From the NCBI RefSeq assembly GCF_042680125.1, contig NZ_JBHTNY010000017.1: a stretch of 64,000 nt of DNA; one strand, given 5' to 3'. A program made the position numbers and the translations under genes. Positions 42,866-50,839 of this stretch are shown one piece after another. This DNA is from Robinsoniella peoriensis (GTDB lineage: Bacteria > Bacillota > Clostridia > Lachnospirales > Lachnospiraceae). The notes under the pieces were generated by a model. It ran no database searches, was not told the DNA's origin, and worked only from the letters and a program-made list of their open reading frames with translations. The stretch's first letter is position 1; each line of letters begins with the position of its first letter.

Positions 42866-44221
42866 TTAACAGAACCTGACTGTAACCACCCCGCCAGATT
42901 CACAGTTGTCCAGTTCCAGTTGTCCAGCGTGAGCTTTTACTACTTCCGCTGCAAACCAAAGTCCAAGTCCATTGTGTCCATCGGTGCCACGCGCTGCATC
43001 TCCACGCCACAGGCGCTCTGTTGCATGGTGTAATGCCGATTTACTAAAGCCGGGACCTTCGTCACGCACAGTGACCTGCCAGCCCCCCTCTGCCATGCTG
43101 CTTTCCAGATACACATTTCCTCCTGCGGGGGTATACTCAATTGCATTCTGCACCACATTGCCGAGGGCACGAAGTAAATGGTCTCTCTGAATCCTCACAG
43201 TACCCTCCAGACCGTTATTGGTTTGCAGGCAAACCCTCTTTGTTTCTGCAAAAGCCATTGTTCTGTTGCCCAGCTCGTCAAACATGGCAGACAGGCTGGT
43301 GTTTTCAAATGCCTCATCACCACCGGCGGCGGTTTCCAGCAGGCTGGCAACATACTGCCTGGCCCTGTCGTTGCCTGCCATAATTGTTTCCACCATTTTG
43401 CGGCTGCTGCCAGGCAGTTCTTCACCCAGCAGAAGTTCGGCATTGCCTCCCACCAGGGTGAGCGGGGTTTTTAAATCATGCGCAAGTGCTGCTATTTCTG
43501 CCTCACGTTCCTGCTGTGCCGCCCACTGGGAAGACAGGGCGCTGTACAATGCCTCCCGCATATGCTCCATGGCGCCAAGAGCCTGGTCATACTCGCGGAT
43601 GCCTGCGTGAGGTATTGTGAAATCCAGTTCCTGGGCGCCGATCTTCTCGCTTACCTCACTGAACAGCTTCAGCTTGGCTGCGAGGCGCCGGCGGAGCCAC
43701 AGAGTATTAAATAACAGGCAGAGCACCAATGCCGCACCAAAGGTTGCCAGCCACAGGTATTCAAAGGGTGGCAGCATGTCACGCAGCACAGGATTGGTAA
43801 ACTCTGCCCTGTAATGCCAGCGAAAGATTATGGTGCTTCCATCTGCGTAAGTGTACCGCGAAACATCCGCGTTGGTGTGCCGGGAAACATAAAGGCTGTA
43901 GGCATCCTCCTGAAAAATTCCGGCAAGGGTTTCCAGCTTCTTTCCCTCTACGTTGCTTTCCAGCACTTTGCCGTTTGGATCAAACAAAGCATACTCAGGC
44001 AGGAAATCGTCGCTGGGAGAAATAAATGTTTCTGGCGCTCCGTCCAGCATCTGATCCACCTGCTGGTTCGGGACAACTCCCCGGTAAGCAATGCCGGTGT
44101 TTTGAAACCTCACCAGGCAAAAAGACCATACCATACAGCATAACAGCATACAGCCGGACATAACTACTGCAAAGCGCAAAAGCACAAAAGAAAGGCCTAC
44201 AGAACGCTGTCTTTTCGCCAT
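42866..44221 (-). CDS. Sensor histidine kinase of a lantibiotic/antimicrobial-peptide type system
   Basis: 451-residue kinase with two membrane segments (about residues 15-40 and 148-170) enclosing an extracytoplasmic sensor of about 105 residues, and a HAMP-like linker. H-box ALAHDLKTPLTLVGGNAELLL, N-box LGNVVQNAIEYTP, G-boxes VRDEGPGFSK and HNGLGLWFAAEV are all present. I start at the ATG at 44221, which lies inside the end of the regulator gene (25-base overlap). Base composition is strikingly GC-rich: the 60 bases at 43321-43380 contain 40 G+C. With the LanFEG-type transporter upstream it recalls the CprK/NisK kinases that sense cationic peptides. Confidence 0.9.
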   Translation of the reverse strand: MAKRQRSVGLSFVLLRFAVVMSGCMLLCCMVWSFCLVRFQNTGIAYRGVVPNQQVDQMLDGAPETFISPSDDFLPEYALFDPNGKVLESNVEGKKLETLAGIFQEDAYSLYVSRHTNADVSRYTYADGSTIIFRWHYRAEFTNPVLRDMLPPFEYLWLATFGAALVLCLLFNTLWLRRRLAAKLKLFSEVSEKIGAQELDFTIPHAGIREYDQALGAMEHMREALYSALSSQWAAQQEREAEIAALAHDLKTPLTLVGGNAELLLGEELPGSSRKMVETIMAGNDRARQYVASLLETAAGGDEAFENTSLSAMFDELGNRTMAFAETKRVCLQTNNGLEGTVRIQRDHLLRALGNVVQNAIEYTPAGGNVYLESSMAEGGWQVTVRDEGPGFSKSALHHATERLWRGDAARGTDGHNGLGLWFAAEVVKAHAGQLELDNCESGGVVTVRFC

Positions 44222-44871
44222 TTGTAGCCCACCCCCCAAACAGTTTCTATAGGACTTAAGCCGTCGGCTTTCAGCTTGGCACGGATATTTTTGATGTGCT
44301 CCGCAATGGCCGACGAATCGCCTTCCGCGTCAAAACCGAAAACGGCTTCGTATAATTGTTCTTTGGTAAACACCTGACCGGCATGCAGTGCAAGGTGCTC
44401 ACAGATGGCGTATTCGCCCTTGGTAAAAGGCAGTGTATGTTCACCCGCAATGGCCCCCTTTGCCTGCATATCAAAGCGAACACCACCCCGGTTCAGGGTG
44501 CGGCTGGGCTGGCGTACCTCCCGCCGCAGATGGGCATTTACCCGTGCGCACAGCTCCGCGATCCTGAATGGTTTTTTAATATAATCATCAGCGCCCAGGC
44601 CAAAGCCCTGCACAAGGGCCGCATCTTCCGCCCTGGCAGTCAGGAACAATATGGGACAATCCACCTCGGCACGGATGCGGCTGCAAAGAGAAAATCCATC
44701 CTCTCCGGGCATCATCACATCCAACAGCAAAAGGTTATACAGCTGACACCTGGCAGGCTGCACGGTAGCGGGATCCGTTTCGGTGTCTACCTGGTGCCCG
44801 TCCCTTTCCAGGGCGGTGCGTACCAGTGCCAGCATATCAAGGTCATCATCGACCACTAACAGTTTCGCCAT
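44197..44871 (-). CDS. OmpR-family response regulator, CprR/SpaR-like
   Basis: 224-residue regulator. Receiver: LLVVDDDLDML, Asp51 in LLLLDVMMPGEDGFSL, ILFLTARAED, YIKKPFR. The winged-helix part includes LPFTKGEYAICEHLALHAGQVFTKEQLYEAVFG, AEHIKNIRAKL and ETVWGVGYKW. The start ATG at 44871 sits behind AGGAGGA, 17 bases after the stop of the second permease gene, so transporter and two-component genes appear to form one operon (ABC-R-K order). Like the kinase it is much richer in GC than the transporter genes, which suggests separate origin. Confidence 0.93.
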   Translation of the reverse strand: MAKLLVVDDDLDMLALVRTALERDGHQVDTETDPATVQPARCQLYNLLLLDVMMPGEDGFSLCSRIRAEVDCPILFLTARAEDAALVQGFGLGADDYIKKPFRIAELCARVNAHLRREVRQPSRTLNRGGVRFDMQAKGAIAGEHTLPFTKGEYAICEHLALHAGQVFTKEQLYEAVFGFDAEGDSSAIAEHIKNIRAKLKADGLSPIETVWGVGYKWRKDSVL

Positions 44872-44888
44872 AGTCTATCCTCCTAGTT

Positions 44889-45620
44889 TTACTCTTGTAT
44901 AACTTTACCTTCCCATTTACTATACCATAGTAATGTCAAAATCAGAATCATCGAAGTAATAATAATCTGAGAAATAATTCCAGGAAAAATAAGTTCACTT
45001 GAAAATCCAAAATAATTTTTCAAATACCGAACACCCCATTCCCAGGGAATGAACGGCCAGATTTTATCACCAATGGGATTTTCAAAGAATCCCGCTAAAA
45101 TCGTACCAGAAATCCCCAGCAAAACAGAAATACTTGAACCAAAACGAAATGCAATAGGTACGTGTAATAAATATAATAATAAACTGTTATTTAATATAAT
45201 ACAAAATATGGCAAGATATGAACCAAAGTTCATTACACTTATATCCAGAAAAAAATTGACTCCAATATAGAAACAAAGTTCATATATGATCACGCTTATG
45301 GCTGAAAAAAACAGTAAAAAGAACAATTTTCCCAAATATACGCTTCTTCGGGACTTCACTAAACCCAGAGCATTTTGAATACCGTTTATATTCCTGTCGA
45401 GATTAATTAAAATTGGTGCAGCAATACTAACAAAAATCGGATAACATATTTGTAATATCACGAAAAACAATCTCGCATCCGAAATAATATGGTAACCGGC
45501 TGAAGCGTAATAAACCAAAAATAATGTTGTAACCGCAACAGGCAGTAACAAATGCAATAGAACAACCGGAGTTCGTCTGATTTTGGTAAAGTTAGATAAA
45601 AACTCCCTTATAATAGTCAT
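44889..45620 (-). CDS. Lantibiotic-immunity-type ABC transporter permease, MutG/EpiG family
   Basis: 243-residue membrane protein with six hydrophobic segments. Opening TIIREFLSNFTKIRRTPVVLLHLLLPVAV and the central LINLDRNINGIQNALGLVKSRRSVYLGKL match the LanG (MutG/EpiG/CprC) permease family. These ABC systems expel or shield against lantibiotics and other cationic peptides. It overlaps the first permease by four bases (ATGA). AT-rich sequence: only 15 of 60 bases at 45121-45180 are G or C. Confidence 0.88.
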   Translation of the reverse strand: MTIIREFLSNFTKIRRTPVVLLHLLLPVAVTTLFLVYYASAGYHIISDARLFFVILQICYPIFVSIAAPILINLDRNINGIQNALGLVKSRRSVYLGKLFFLLFFSAISVIIYELCFYIGVNFFLDISVMNFGSYLAIFCIILNNSLLLYLLHVPIAFRFGSSISVLLGISGTILAGFFENPIGDKIWPFIPWEWGVRYLKNYFGFSSELIFPGIISQIIITSMILILTLLWYSKWEGKVIQE

Positions 45621-46381
45621 TTGCGGTACACCTGCTTTCCATACCAGCGGGCAAACAAGGTTGAAAAAACTAACATAGCAAACAAGCTTATCAATACCAG
45701 CAGCAAATTTTGTCCTGAATTTAATAATAATCGTGAATCTGCACCAACCAATAATCCGCTTGGCAAAACTCCAAATAAAGTAACCATAAACCTGGCAGGC
45801 CAGCTATATGGGAAAACCCAAAACAACGGCGTCAAGGAAAAAAACAGACCGCCTAACGCACTGGCAAACAAATTTATTATCACAGATCCAACAAATCCGA
45901 CTTTCTGATCTAAAAATAAACAGAACGGAATCTGCCATAATAAAGAGAGACACAATAAGAAGTATCCTAAAACATAAAAACCGGCAAAACCAATCGCAGC
46001 TGAAACACCTGACCATATGACTTCAGAGATTATGGCGATAAACGATAGCAAGAATGATATCATCAAAAGATTCAGCGCTATTAGAATTGTTTTAGCAATA
46101 AATGTCTTCTTCAAGTTAATGGGCAAACTATAAAGCGTACGGTATTTGTGTTTTTGATCCTTATGATTAACTAAATGACATAAAATCACAATGGACAAAG
46201 ATGCAACAGGCATGCACCAATTGCAAACGATAGAGCTTGAAAAGCCACCTAAACCAATATTTAAATATATAAATATCATGGATATTAAAATTAAAGCTAT
46301 TGGTATAAATATAATAAGTTTTCTAAATAAAGAGCGTTTAAATTTCAAGTTTTCTGCTTCTAAATATGTTCGCAGCATCAT
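45617..46381 (-). CDS. Lantibiotic-immunity-type ABC transporter permease, MutE/EpiE family
   Basis: 254-residue membrane protein with six hydrophobic segments. The start MMLRTYLEAENLKFKRSLFRKLI and the conserved HKYRTLYSLPINLKKTFIAK are typical of LanE-family permeases. It overlaps the ATPase gene upstream (TAATG) and the second permease downstream (ATGA), so all three are translationally coupled. It pairs with the MutG-like subunit to form the channel. Confidence 0.88.
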   Translation of the reverse strand: MMLRTYLEAENLKFKRSLFRKLIIFIPIALILISMIFIYLNIGLGGFSSSIVCNWCMPVASLSIVILCHLVNHKDQKHKYRTLYSLPINLKKTFIAKTILIALNLLMISFLLSFIAIISEVIWSGVSAAIGFAGFYVLGYFLLCLSLLWQIPFCLFLDQKVGFVGSVIINLFASALGGLFFSLTPLFWVFPYSWPARFMVTLFGVLPSGLLVGADSRLLLNSGQNLLLVLISLFAMLVFSTLFARWYGKQVYRK

Positions 46382-47079
46382 TATGCACGCTCCCTTCTGA
46401 CAATATCCATAAACAATTGTTCCAGATCTTCATCTGCTTCAACTTTGTCCTGGTAAAGAAGCGATCCATTGTATATGATCCCTATATCATCGGCAACCTG
46501 TTGTATTTCGCTTAAAATATGACTGGATATAATTACAGAAATCCCAGACTCCGCAAATGTTCGGATCATGATCCTTAATTCTTCTATGCCAAAAGGGTCT
46601 AACCCGTTAGTAGGTTCATCCAAGACTAATAATTGGGGATTATTAAGCAGCGCTAATGCTATACCCAGTCTCTGTTTCATTCCCAGCGAAAAATCGGATA
46701 TCTTTTTATTTTTCGTATCCGCTAAGTCCATTTTTTGCAATACTTCAGTACATTTTTCTGCCCCAATCCCCAAAAGAGTCGCCCTCACTTTTAAGTTTTC
46801 AAATGCCGTTAAATTCTCATACAGCGGTGGTGATTCGATTAATGAACCAATATTCAATAAATCTTTTCGGGACCAGGGATGATTGTTGAATAATATTTCT
46901 CCTGAAGTCGATCTGGTAATTCCTGTGATCATCTTCAGCAATGTTGATTTACCGGCACCATTAGGTCCTAATAAACCGTAGACAGAATTTTTTCTTACAC
47001 ACATCGATAAGTCTTTTATTGCATACGTCTTTTTAAACTTTTTAGAAACATGATTGGTTTTTATGATATACTCATACAT
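46381..47079 (-). CDS. Lantibiotic-immunity-type ABC transporter ATPase, LanF/CprA-like
   Basis: 232-residue ATPase: Walker A GLLGPNGAGKSTLLKM, Q-loop SLIESPPLYENLTAFENL, signature FSLGMKQRLGIALALL, Walker B LLVLDEPTNGLDPFGI, and switch His in IISSHIL. The SLIESPPLYENL loop is characteristic of lantibiotic-protection ATPases. GGAGGA precedes the ATG at 47079. It is the first gene of the ABC-regulator-kinase operon. No lantibiotic structural or modification genes are near, so this should be a resistance rather than a producer-immunity locus. Confidence 0.92.
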   Translation of the reverse strand: MYEYIIKTNHVSKKFKKTYAIKDLSMCVRKNSVYGLLGPNGAGKSTLLKMITGITRSTSGEILFNNHPWSRKDLLNIGSLIESPPLYENLTAFENLKVRATLLGIGAEKCTEVLQKMDLADTKNKKISDFSLGMKQRLGIALALLNNPQLLVLDEPTNGLDPFGIEELRIMIRTFAESGISVIISSHILSEIQQVADDIGIIYNGSLLYQDKVEADEDLEQLFMDIVRRERA

Positions 47080-47299
47080 TTATAACTTCCTCCATTTTAC
47101 ATAATTGACAACATAAAACGGTCTGCCGGCTGCAGCCGGTTTGAACAGTGTCCGTTCCATAGCGTTGTAACTCTTTTGATTTGTTACTGCTATGGTAACA
47201 GCTATTTTTAAGGAAATTATAAAGAAGCTGCTGCTTACTTGAAATTCACCCCTGCCAGAAGCCTATAAAGTTTAAATATTGCGTTTGTCAGGCTGGGCA
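47080..47299 (-). promoter_or_regulatory. Leader/promoter region of the antimicrobial-peptide resistance operon
   Basis: 220 bp between the ATPase gene and the HxlR gene. It holds a perfect 14-bp palindrome CCGGCTGCAGCCGG (47126-47139) and, further upstream in the operon's sense, GTTAC and GTAAC arms about 47187-47205 that may form a regulator site. I did not find a convincing -35/-10 pair. Confidence 0.4.
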
Positions 47300-47623
47300 C
47301 TAAATTTGTTTCTTCTTATATTCCTTTCCCCAAACAACCATTGCCTCCAAAACTGTATTCAAACTCAACCCCATCTCTGTCAATTCATATTCCACACGGG
47401 GCGGTACTTCCGCATATACCGTTCTGGTAATCAAGCCCGCCTCCTTCATATCCTTTAGATTAGAAGTCAGCACTTTTTGTGAAATGTTCCCAATCGAATT
47501 TTTCAGTTCTCCAAACCTTTTCTTGCCTGTTAACAGATCACGGATAATCAAAACTTTCCATCTGTTACTGATTAAGCTTAGTGTTGTTTCAACCGGACAT
47601 TCCGGTAATTTCTGTGTTTCCAT
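47300..47623 (-). CDS. HxlR-family winged-helix transcriptional regulator
   Basis: 107-residue single-domain regulator: CPVETTLSLISNRWKVLIIRDLLTGKKRFGELKNSIGNISQKVLTSNLKDMKEAGLITR, then the wing VPPRVEYELTEMG. The N-terminal Cys9 is the conserved redox/aldehyde-sensing cysteine of many HxlR proteins. GAGGAAAT precedes its ATG at 47623. Divergent from the flavin/ferredoxin gene, which it may control. A good promoter for it lies at 47702-47730. Confidence 0.93.
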   Translation of the reverse strand: METQKLPECPVETTLSLISNRWKVLIIRDLLTGKKRFGELKNSIGNISQKVLTSNLKDMKEAGLITRTVYAEVPPRVEYELTEMGLSLNTVLEAMVVWGKEYKKKQI

Positions 47624-47701
47624 ATGATTTCCTCCATTAGTTTCTTTTTGGCACCTTAAGCACTTTATTGTGCCTACTTGCGCTAATCGCTGTATGCCTT
47701 T

Positions 47702-47730
47702 AATATATTACTTATAAAACAATAAGTCAA
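47702..47730 (-). promoter_or_regulatory. Sigma-A promoter of the HxlR gene with inner inverted repeat
   Basis: On the minus strand TTGACT and TATATT are separated by exactly 17 bases. The spacer contains CTTAT-6-ATAAG, which could be an HxlR operator. Confidence 0.65.
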
Positions 47731-47734
47731 GACA

Positions 47735-47896
47735 AGAGCGTGTTTGAAAATTGCTTTCTGACAGATGTGCGTCACAGTTTGTGGTAGATTTGTCCCGGAT
47801 GAAGGGCGCGTAGCGGGCTACGCAACCTGAATCCGGGGCAAATATGCCGCAAAGTGGGGCGTGCAGATGGCAGGAATGAATTTTAAAACACGCTCT
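47735..47896. repeat. 162-bp palindromic intergenic element
   Basis: The ends AGAGCGTGTTTGAAAATT (47735-47752) and AATTTTAAAACACGCTCT (47879-47896) are inverted copies with one mismatch. The similarity continues inward over the whole element: TTTGTCCCGGAT pairs with ATCCGGGGCAAA, and GCGTAGC-GG-GCTACGC forms a perfect apical hairpin. It encodes nothing and ends a few bases before the ribosome binding site of the flavin/ferredoxin gene. It looks like a dispersed non-coding repeat (MITE-like) or a structured RNA leader. Confidence 0.75.
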
Positions 47897-47910
47897 AGGG
47901 AGGAATACCT

Positions 47911-48525
47911 ATGGAAAACAAATATCTCAACATACTTAGGGAAATTAAAAGTGTATCGATGTCAACTGTCAGCAGCGACGGAATGCCCCAGGCAAGAATT
48001 ATTGATGTTATGCTTGTTGAAAATCAATCCTTATATTTTTGTACCGCCAGGGGGAAAGATTTTTACGCAGAATTACTGGAGAACAATATGGTTGCGGTAG
48101 TGGGAATGACGAAGAATTATCAAATGATCCGCTTAAGCGGCAAAGCAAAACATCTGTCAGAGCAGAAGTTCTGGATTGATAAAATATTTAAAAATAACCC
48201 CATTATGAATGACGTTTATCCCGGGGAAGCCAGATATATCTTAGAACCATTTTGCATAAACAGCGGTTCCCTAGAATACTTTGATATAAGCTCAACTCCT
48301 GTATACAGAGAATATGATTCTTTTGGAAACATGGACTCCATTATGAAAGGATTTGAAATTACCGGGGATTGTATTTCCTGCGGCATTTGTGCCGAGAACT
48401 GCCCGCAGCATTGTATTGATTCGAAAAGCAAATATATGATACAGCAGCAGCATTGCCTGCACTGCGGATTATGCTATGAAACCTGTCCCGTAAAAGCCAT
48501 TAAAAGGAGAACGAAAATATGTTAA
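47911..48525 (+). CDS. Pyridoxamine-5'-phosphate-oxidase-like flavoprotein fused to a 2x[4Fe-4S] ferredoxin domain
   Basis: 204-residue two-part protein. Residues 1-135 resemble the FMN-binding split-barrel family (ILREIKSVSMSTVSSDGMPQARIIDVMLVENQSLYFCTARGKDFYAEL, then RLSGKAKHLSEQ). Residues 145-204 carry two Cys motifs, CISCGICAENCPQHC and CLHCGLCYETCPVK, typical of paired [4Fe-4S] clusters. It is probably a small flavin-linked oxidoreductase fed by ferredoxin-type electrons. AGGGAGGA precedes the ATG. It overlaps the next gene, the permease fusion, by seven bases. Substrate unknown. Confidence 0.85.
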   Translation: MENKYLNILREIKSVSMSTVSSDGMPQARIIDVMLVENQSLYFCTARGKDFYAELLENNMVAVVGMTKNYQMIRLSGKAKHLSEQKFWIDKIFKNNPIMNDVYPGEARYILEPFCINSGSLEYFDISSTPVYREYDSFGNMDSIMKGFEITGDCISCGICAENCPQHCIDSKSKYMIQQQHCLHCGLCYETCPVKAIKRRTKIC

Positions 48526-50057
48526 TGGATATTTGGATTTTACTAACGCAACGAAGTGCATTTTTCATTAATCTATGCCTGGAACACTTGAAAATTTCTA
48601 TTATCTCTATCGTAATTGCAATTCTATTCGGAGGGATCCTTGGTATTCTGGTTAGTGAATTCCGACGATCGTCTAAGCCTGTACTTGGCATTATCAACTT
48701 TCTGTACACCATTCCATCCATTTCTATGCTGGGATTCCTGATACCCTTTTCGGGCATCGGAAACATAACTGCCGTGATTGCACTTACCTTTTACGCATTA
48801 ATGCCGATGGTGAGAAACACTTATACAGGAATCACCAATGTAGATGAAAATATTATAGAAGCTGCAAGAGGGATGGGCAGTACAGACAGGCAGATTTTAT
48901 TTAAGATTAAACTGCCATTAGCGCTTCCGGTAATTATGTCCGGCATCCGAAATATGGTAATTATGACAATTGCTTTAGCAGGTATCGCTTCCTTCATTGG
49001 TGCCGGAGGTCTGGGTGTTGCCATTTACAGAGGAATCACGACGAACAATGCTGCAATGACAATGACAGGAAGCCTTCTCATCGCTCTGATCGCCCTGTTA
49101 TCTGATTTTATACTAGGGATGATTGAAAAACTGCTGCAAAGGAAACGAAAAAATAAAAACAGGAAAAAAATATCGGTGATCATAGGCGGCGCTATTCTCA
49201 TCCTGGTTGTTTTTGCTGCCGCTGCTTTCTTCCACAAATCAAAAAAAGAAACGCTACATATTGCTACAAAACCAATGACAGAACAATATATCCTTGGCGA
49301 AATGCTGGGCATTCTGATTGAAGATTATACAGATTTAAATGTAGAGATTACCCAGGGTGTAGGCGGAGGAACCTCAAATATCCAGCCTGCAATGGAAAAA
49401 GGCGAGTTCGATATCTATCCGGAATATACCGGAACAGGATGGAACATGGTGCTCAAAAGAAATGAACTGTACACGGAAGATATGTTCGGGCAGTTACAGT
49501 CCGGGTATGAGTCCGGGTATGGACTGCAATGGACGGGTATGTATGGATTTGCAAACAGCTATGCACTAGCCGTAAGAAAGGACATCGCTGACAAATATAA
49601 CTTAAAAAATATCTCAGATCTAAAAGACATATCATCTGAATTGACCTTCGGTGCGGAATACGATTTCTATGAAAGGGAAGACGGATACACCCCGCTATGT
49701 GCTGCCTACGGAATGGATTTTAAAAATACCGTTGATTTGGATATCGGTTTAAAATACCAGGCGATCAATGAAAAGAAAATCGATGTAATGCCGATTTTTA
49801 CAACAGACGGACAATACAGTGTCTCTGATATTGTTGTGCTGAAAGATGATAAAACTTTTTATCCCTCTTATCAGTGCGGAAACGTTGTCCGCATGGAAGT
49901 ACTGGAAGAGAATCCGGATCTGGCAGATATATTTGAAATGGTGCAGGGTATTCTGACTGATAAAGAAATGGCTGAAATGAATTATAATGTAGAAAACAAT
50001 GGCTCGGAACCCAGAGAAACTGCAATTGCTTTTTTAAAGAAAAAAGGATTAATCTAG
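48519..50057 (+). CDS. ABC importer permease fused to substrate-binding domain (OpuC/EgtU type)
   Basis: 512-residue fusion. Residues 1-215 form a BPD_transp_1 permease with about six membrane helices and the EAA loop EAARGMGSTDRQILFKIKLPLALPVIMSG. A linker and one further membrane segment lead to an OpuAC-type binding domain (about 243-512) with LHIATKPMTEQYILGEMLGILIE, the ligand-box GGGTSNIQPAMEKGEFDIYPEYTGTGW, and YQAINEKKIDVMPIFTTDGQ. Fusions of this kind import glycine betaine, choline or carnitine, and one branch (EgtUC) imports ergothioneine. The TEQY and PEYTGTGW elements are shared by both groups. Starts at 48519 behind AAAGGAG. Confidence 0.88.
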   Translation: MLMDIWILLTQRSAFFINLCLEHLKISIISIVIAILFGGILGILVSEFRRSSKPVLGIINFLYTIPSISMLGFLIPFSGIGNITAVIALTFYALMPMVRNTYTGITNVDENIIEAARGMGSTDRQILFKIKLPLALPVIMSGIRNMVIMTIALAGIASFIGAGGLGVAIYRGITTNNAAMTMTGSLLIALIALLSDFILGMIEKLLQRKRKNKNRKKISVIIGGAILILVVFAAAAFFHKSKKETLHIATKPMTEQYILGEMLGILIEDYTDLNVEITQGVGGGTSNIQPAMEKGEFDIYPEYTGTGWNMVLKRNELYTEDMFGQLQSGYESGYGLQWTGMYGFANSYALAVRKDIADKYNLKNISDLKDISSELTFGAEYDFYEREDGYTPLCAAYGMDFKNTVDLDIGLKYQAINEKKIDVMPIFTTDGQYSVSDIVVLKDDKTFYPSYQCGNVVRMEVLEENPDLADIFEMVQGILTDKEMAEMNYNVENNGSEPRETAIAFLKKKGLI

Positions 50058-50071
50058 CCTGGAGGTAAAAA

Positions 50072-50839
50072 ATGTTTGATAAAAAAATGCCAATAATACA
50101 ATTTAAAGATATCGAAAAAAAATATGATGAAAATGCCATCATCACGCATTTCAATCTGGATATAGAAAAAGGAGAATTTCTCACCGTTATCGGTTCGTCC
50201 GGCTGTGGAAAAACAACACTATTAAAAATGATAAATGGACTGCTGCTCCCGGACAACGGGAGTGTCCTGGTGAACCAGAAAGATATTAAAAATGAAGATT
50301 TAATTGCACTCAGACGCAGTATCGGTTATTGCATCCAGGGAAGCGTACTCTTTCCCCATATGTCCGTGGAAGATAATATATCCTATGTCCCCAATCTGCT
50401 GAACCATCGTAACAAGAAGAAAACCCATGAAGCCGTTGCAAAATGGATGAAGATCGTAGGTCTGACCGATGATATGCGGATGCGCTATCCATCGGAACTG
50501 TCCGGCGGACAGCAGCAGCGGGTGGGGATCGCACGTGCACTGGCTTCCTCTCCTGAAATCTTACTGATGGATGAACCCTTTGGTGCCGTTGATGAAATCA
50601 CCCGGGTACAGCTGCAAAAAGAAATCAAAGAGATCCATCAAAAAACGGGTATTACTATTATTTTCGTTACCCACGATATTTCTGAAGCATTGCAGCTCGG
50701 TACAAAAGTCCTGGTATTGGATCAGGGTACCGTCCAGCAATACGACACCCCGGAAAAAGTAGTTCACTCGCCCGCCAATCCATTTGTGGAAAAATTACTG
50801 AATGGGAAAGGAATTCAAATATCATATGACACAAGATAA
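50072..50839 (+). CDS. ABC importer ATPase of the OpuC/EgtU type
   Basis: 255-residue ATPase with Walker A GSSGCGKTTLLKM, Q-loop IGYCIQGSVLFPHMSVEDN, signature LSGGQQQRVGIARAL, Walker B ILLMDEPFGAVDEI and switch His in VTHDISEAL. It lacks the C-terminal CBS pair of osmoregulatory OpuCA, ending shortly after FVEKLLNGKGIQISYDTR, which fits EgtUA-like or other short relatives. GGAGG precedes the ATG. It overlaps the macrodomain gene by 14 bases. Confidence 0.92.
   Translation: MFDKKMPIIQFKDIEKKYDENAIITHFNLDIEKGEFLTVIGSSGCGKTTLLKMINGLLLPDNGSVLVNQKDIKNEDLIALRRSIGYCIQGSVLFPHMSVEDNISYVPNLLNHRNKKKTHEAVAKWMKIVGLTDDMRMRYPSELSGGQQQRVGIARALASSPEILLMDEPFGAVDEITRVQLQKEIKEIHQKTGITIIFVTHDISEALQLGTKVLVLDQGTVQQYDTPEKVVHSPANPFVEKLLNGKGIQISYDTR

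Noticed and set aside
42940..43610. Several long open frames on both strands across the GC-rich kinase gene
   Set aside because: High GC lowers stop frequency in all frames; only the minus-strand frame has H, N and G boxes.
44356..44859. 167-codon plus-strand open frame opposite the CprR-like regulator
   Set aside because: Antisense to a gene with full receiver and winged-helix motifs; no family resemblance.
42866..47079. Complete lantibiotic biosynthesis locus
   Set aside because: LanFEG-like transporter and two-component genes are present, but no precursor peptide, LanB/LanC, LanM or LanT gene is visible in the window.
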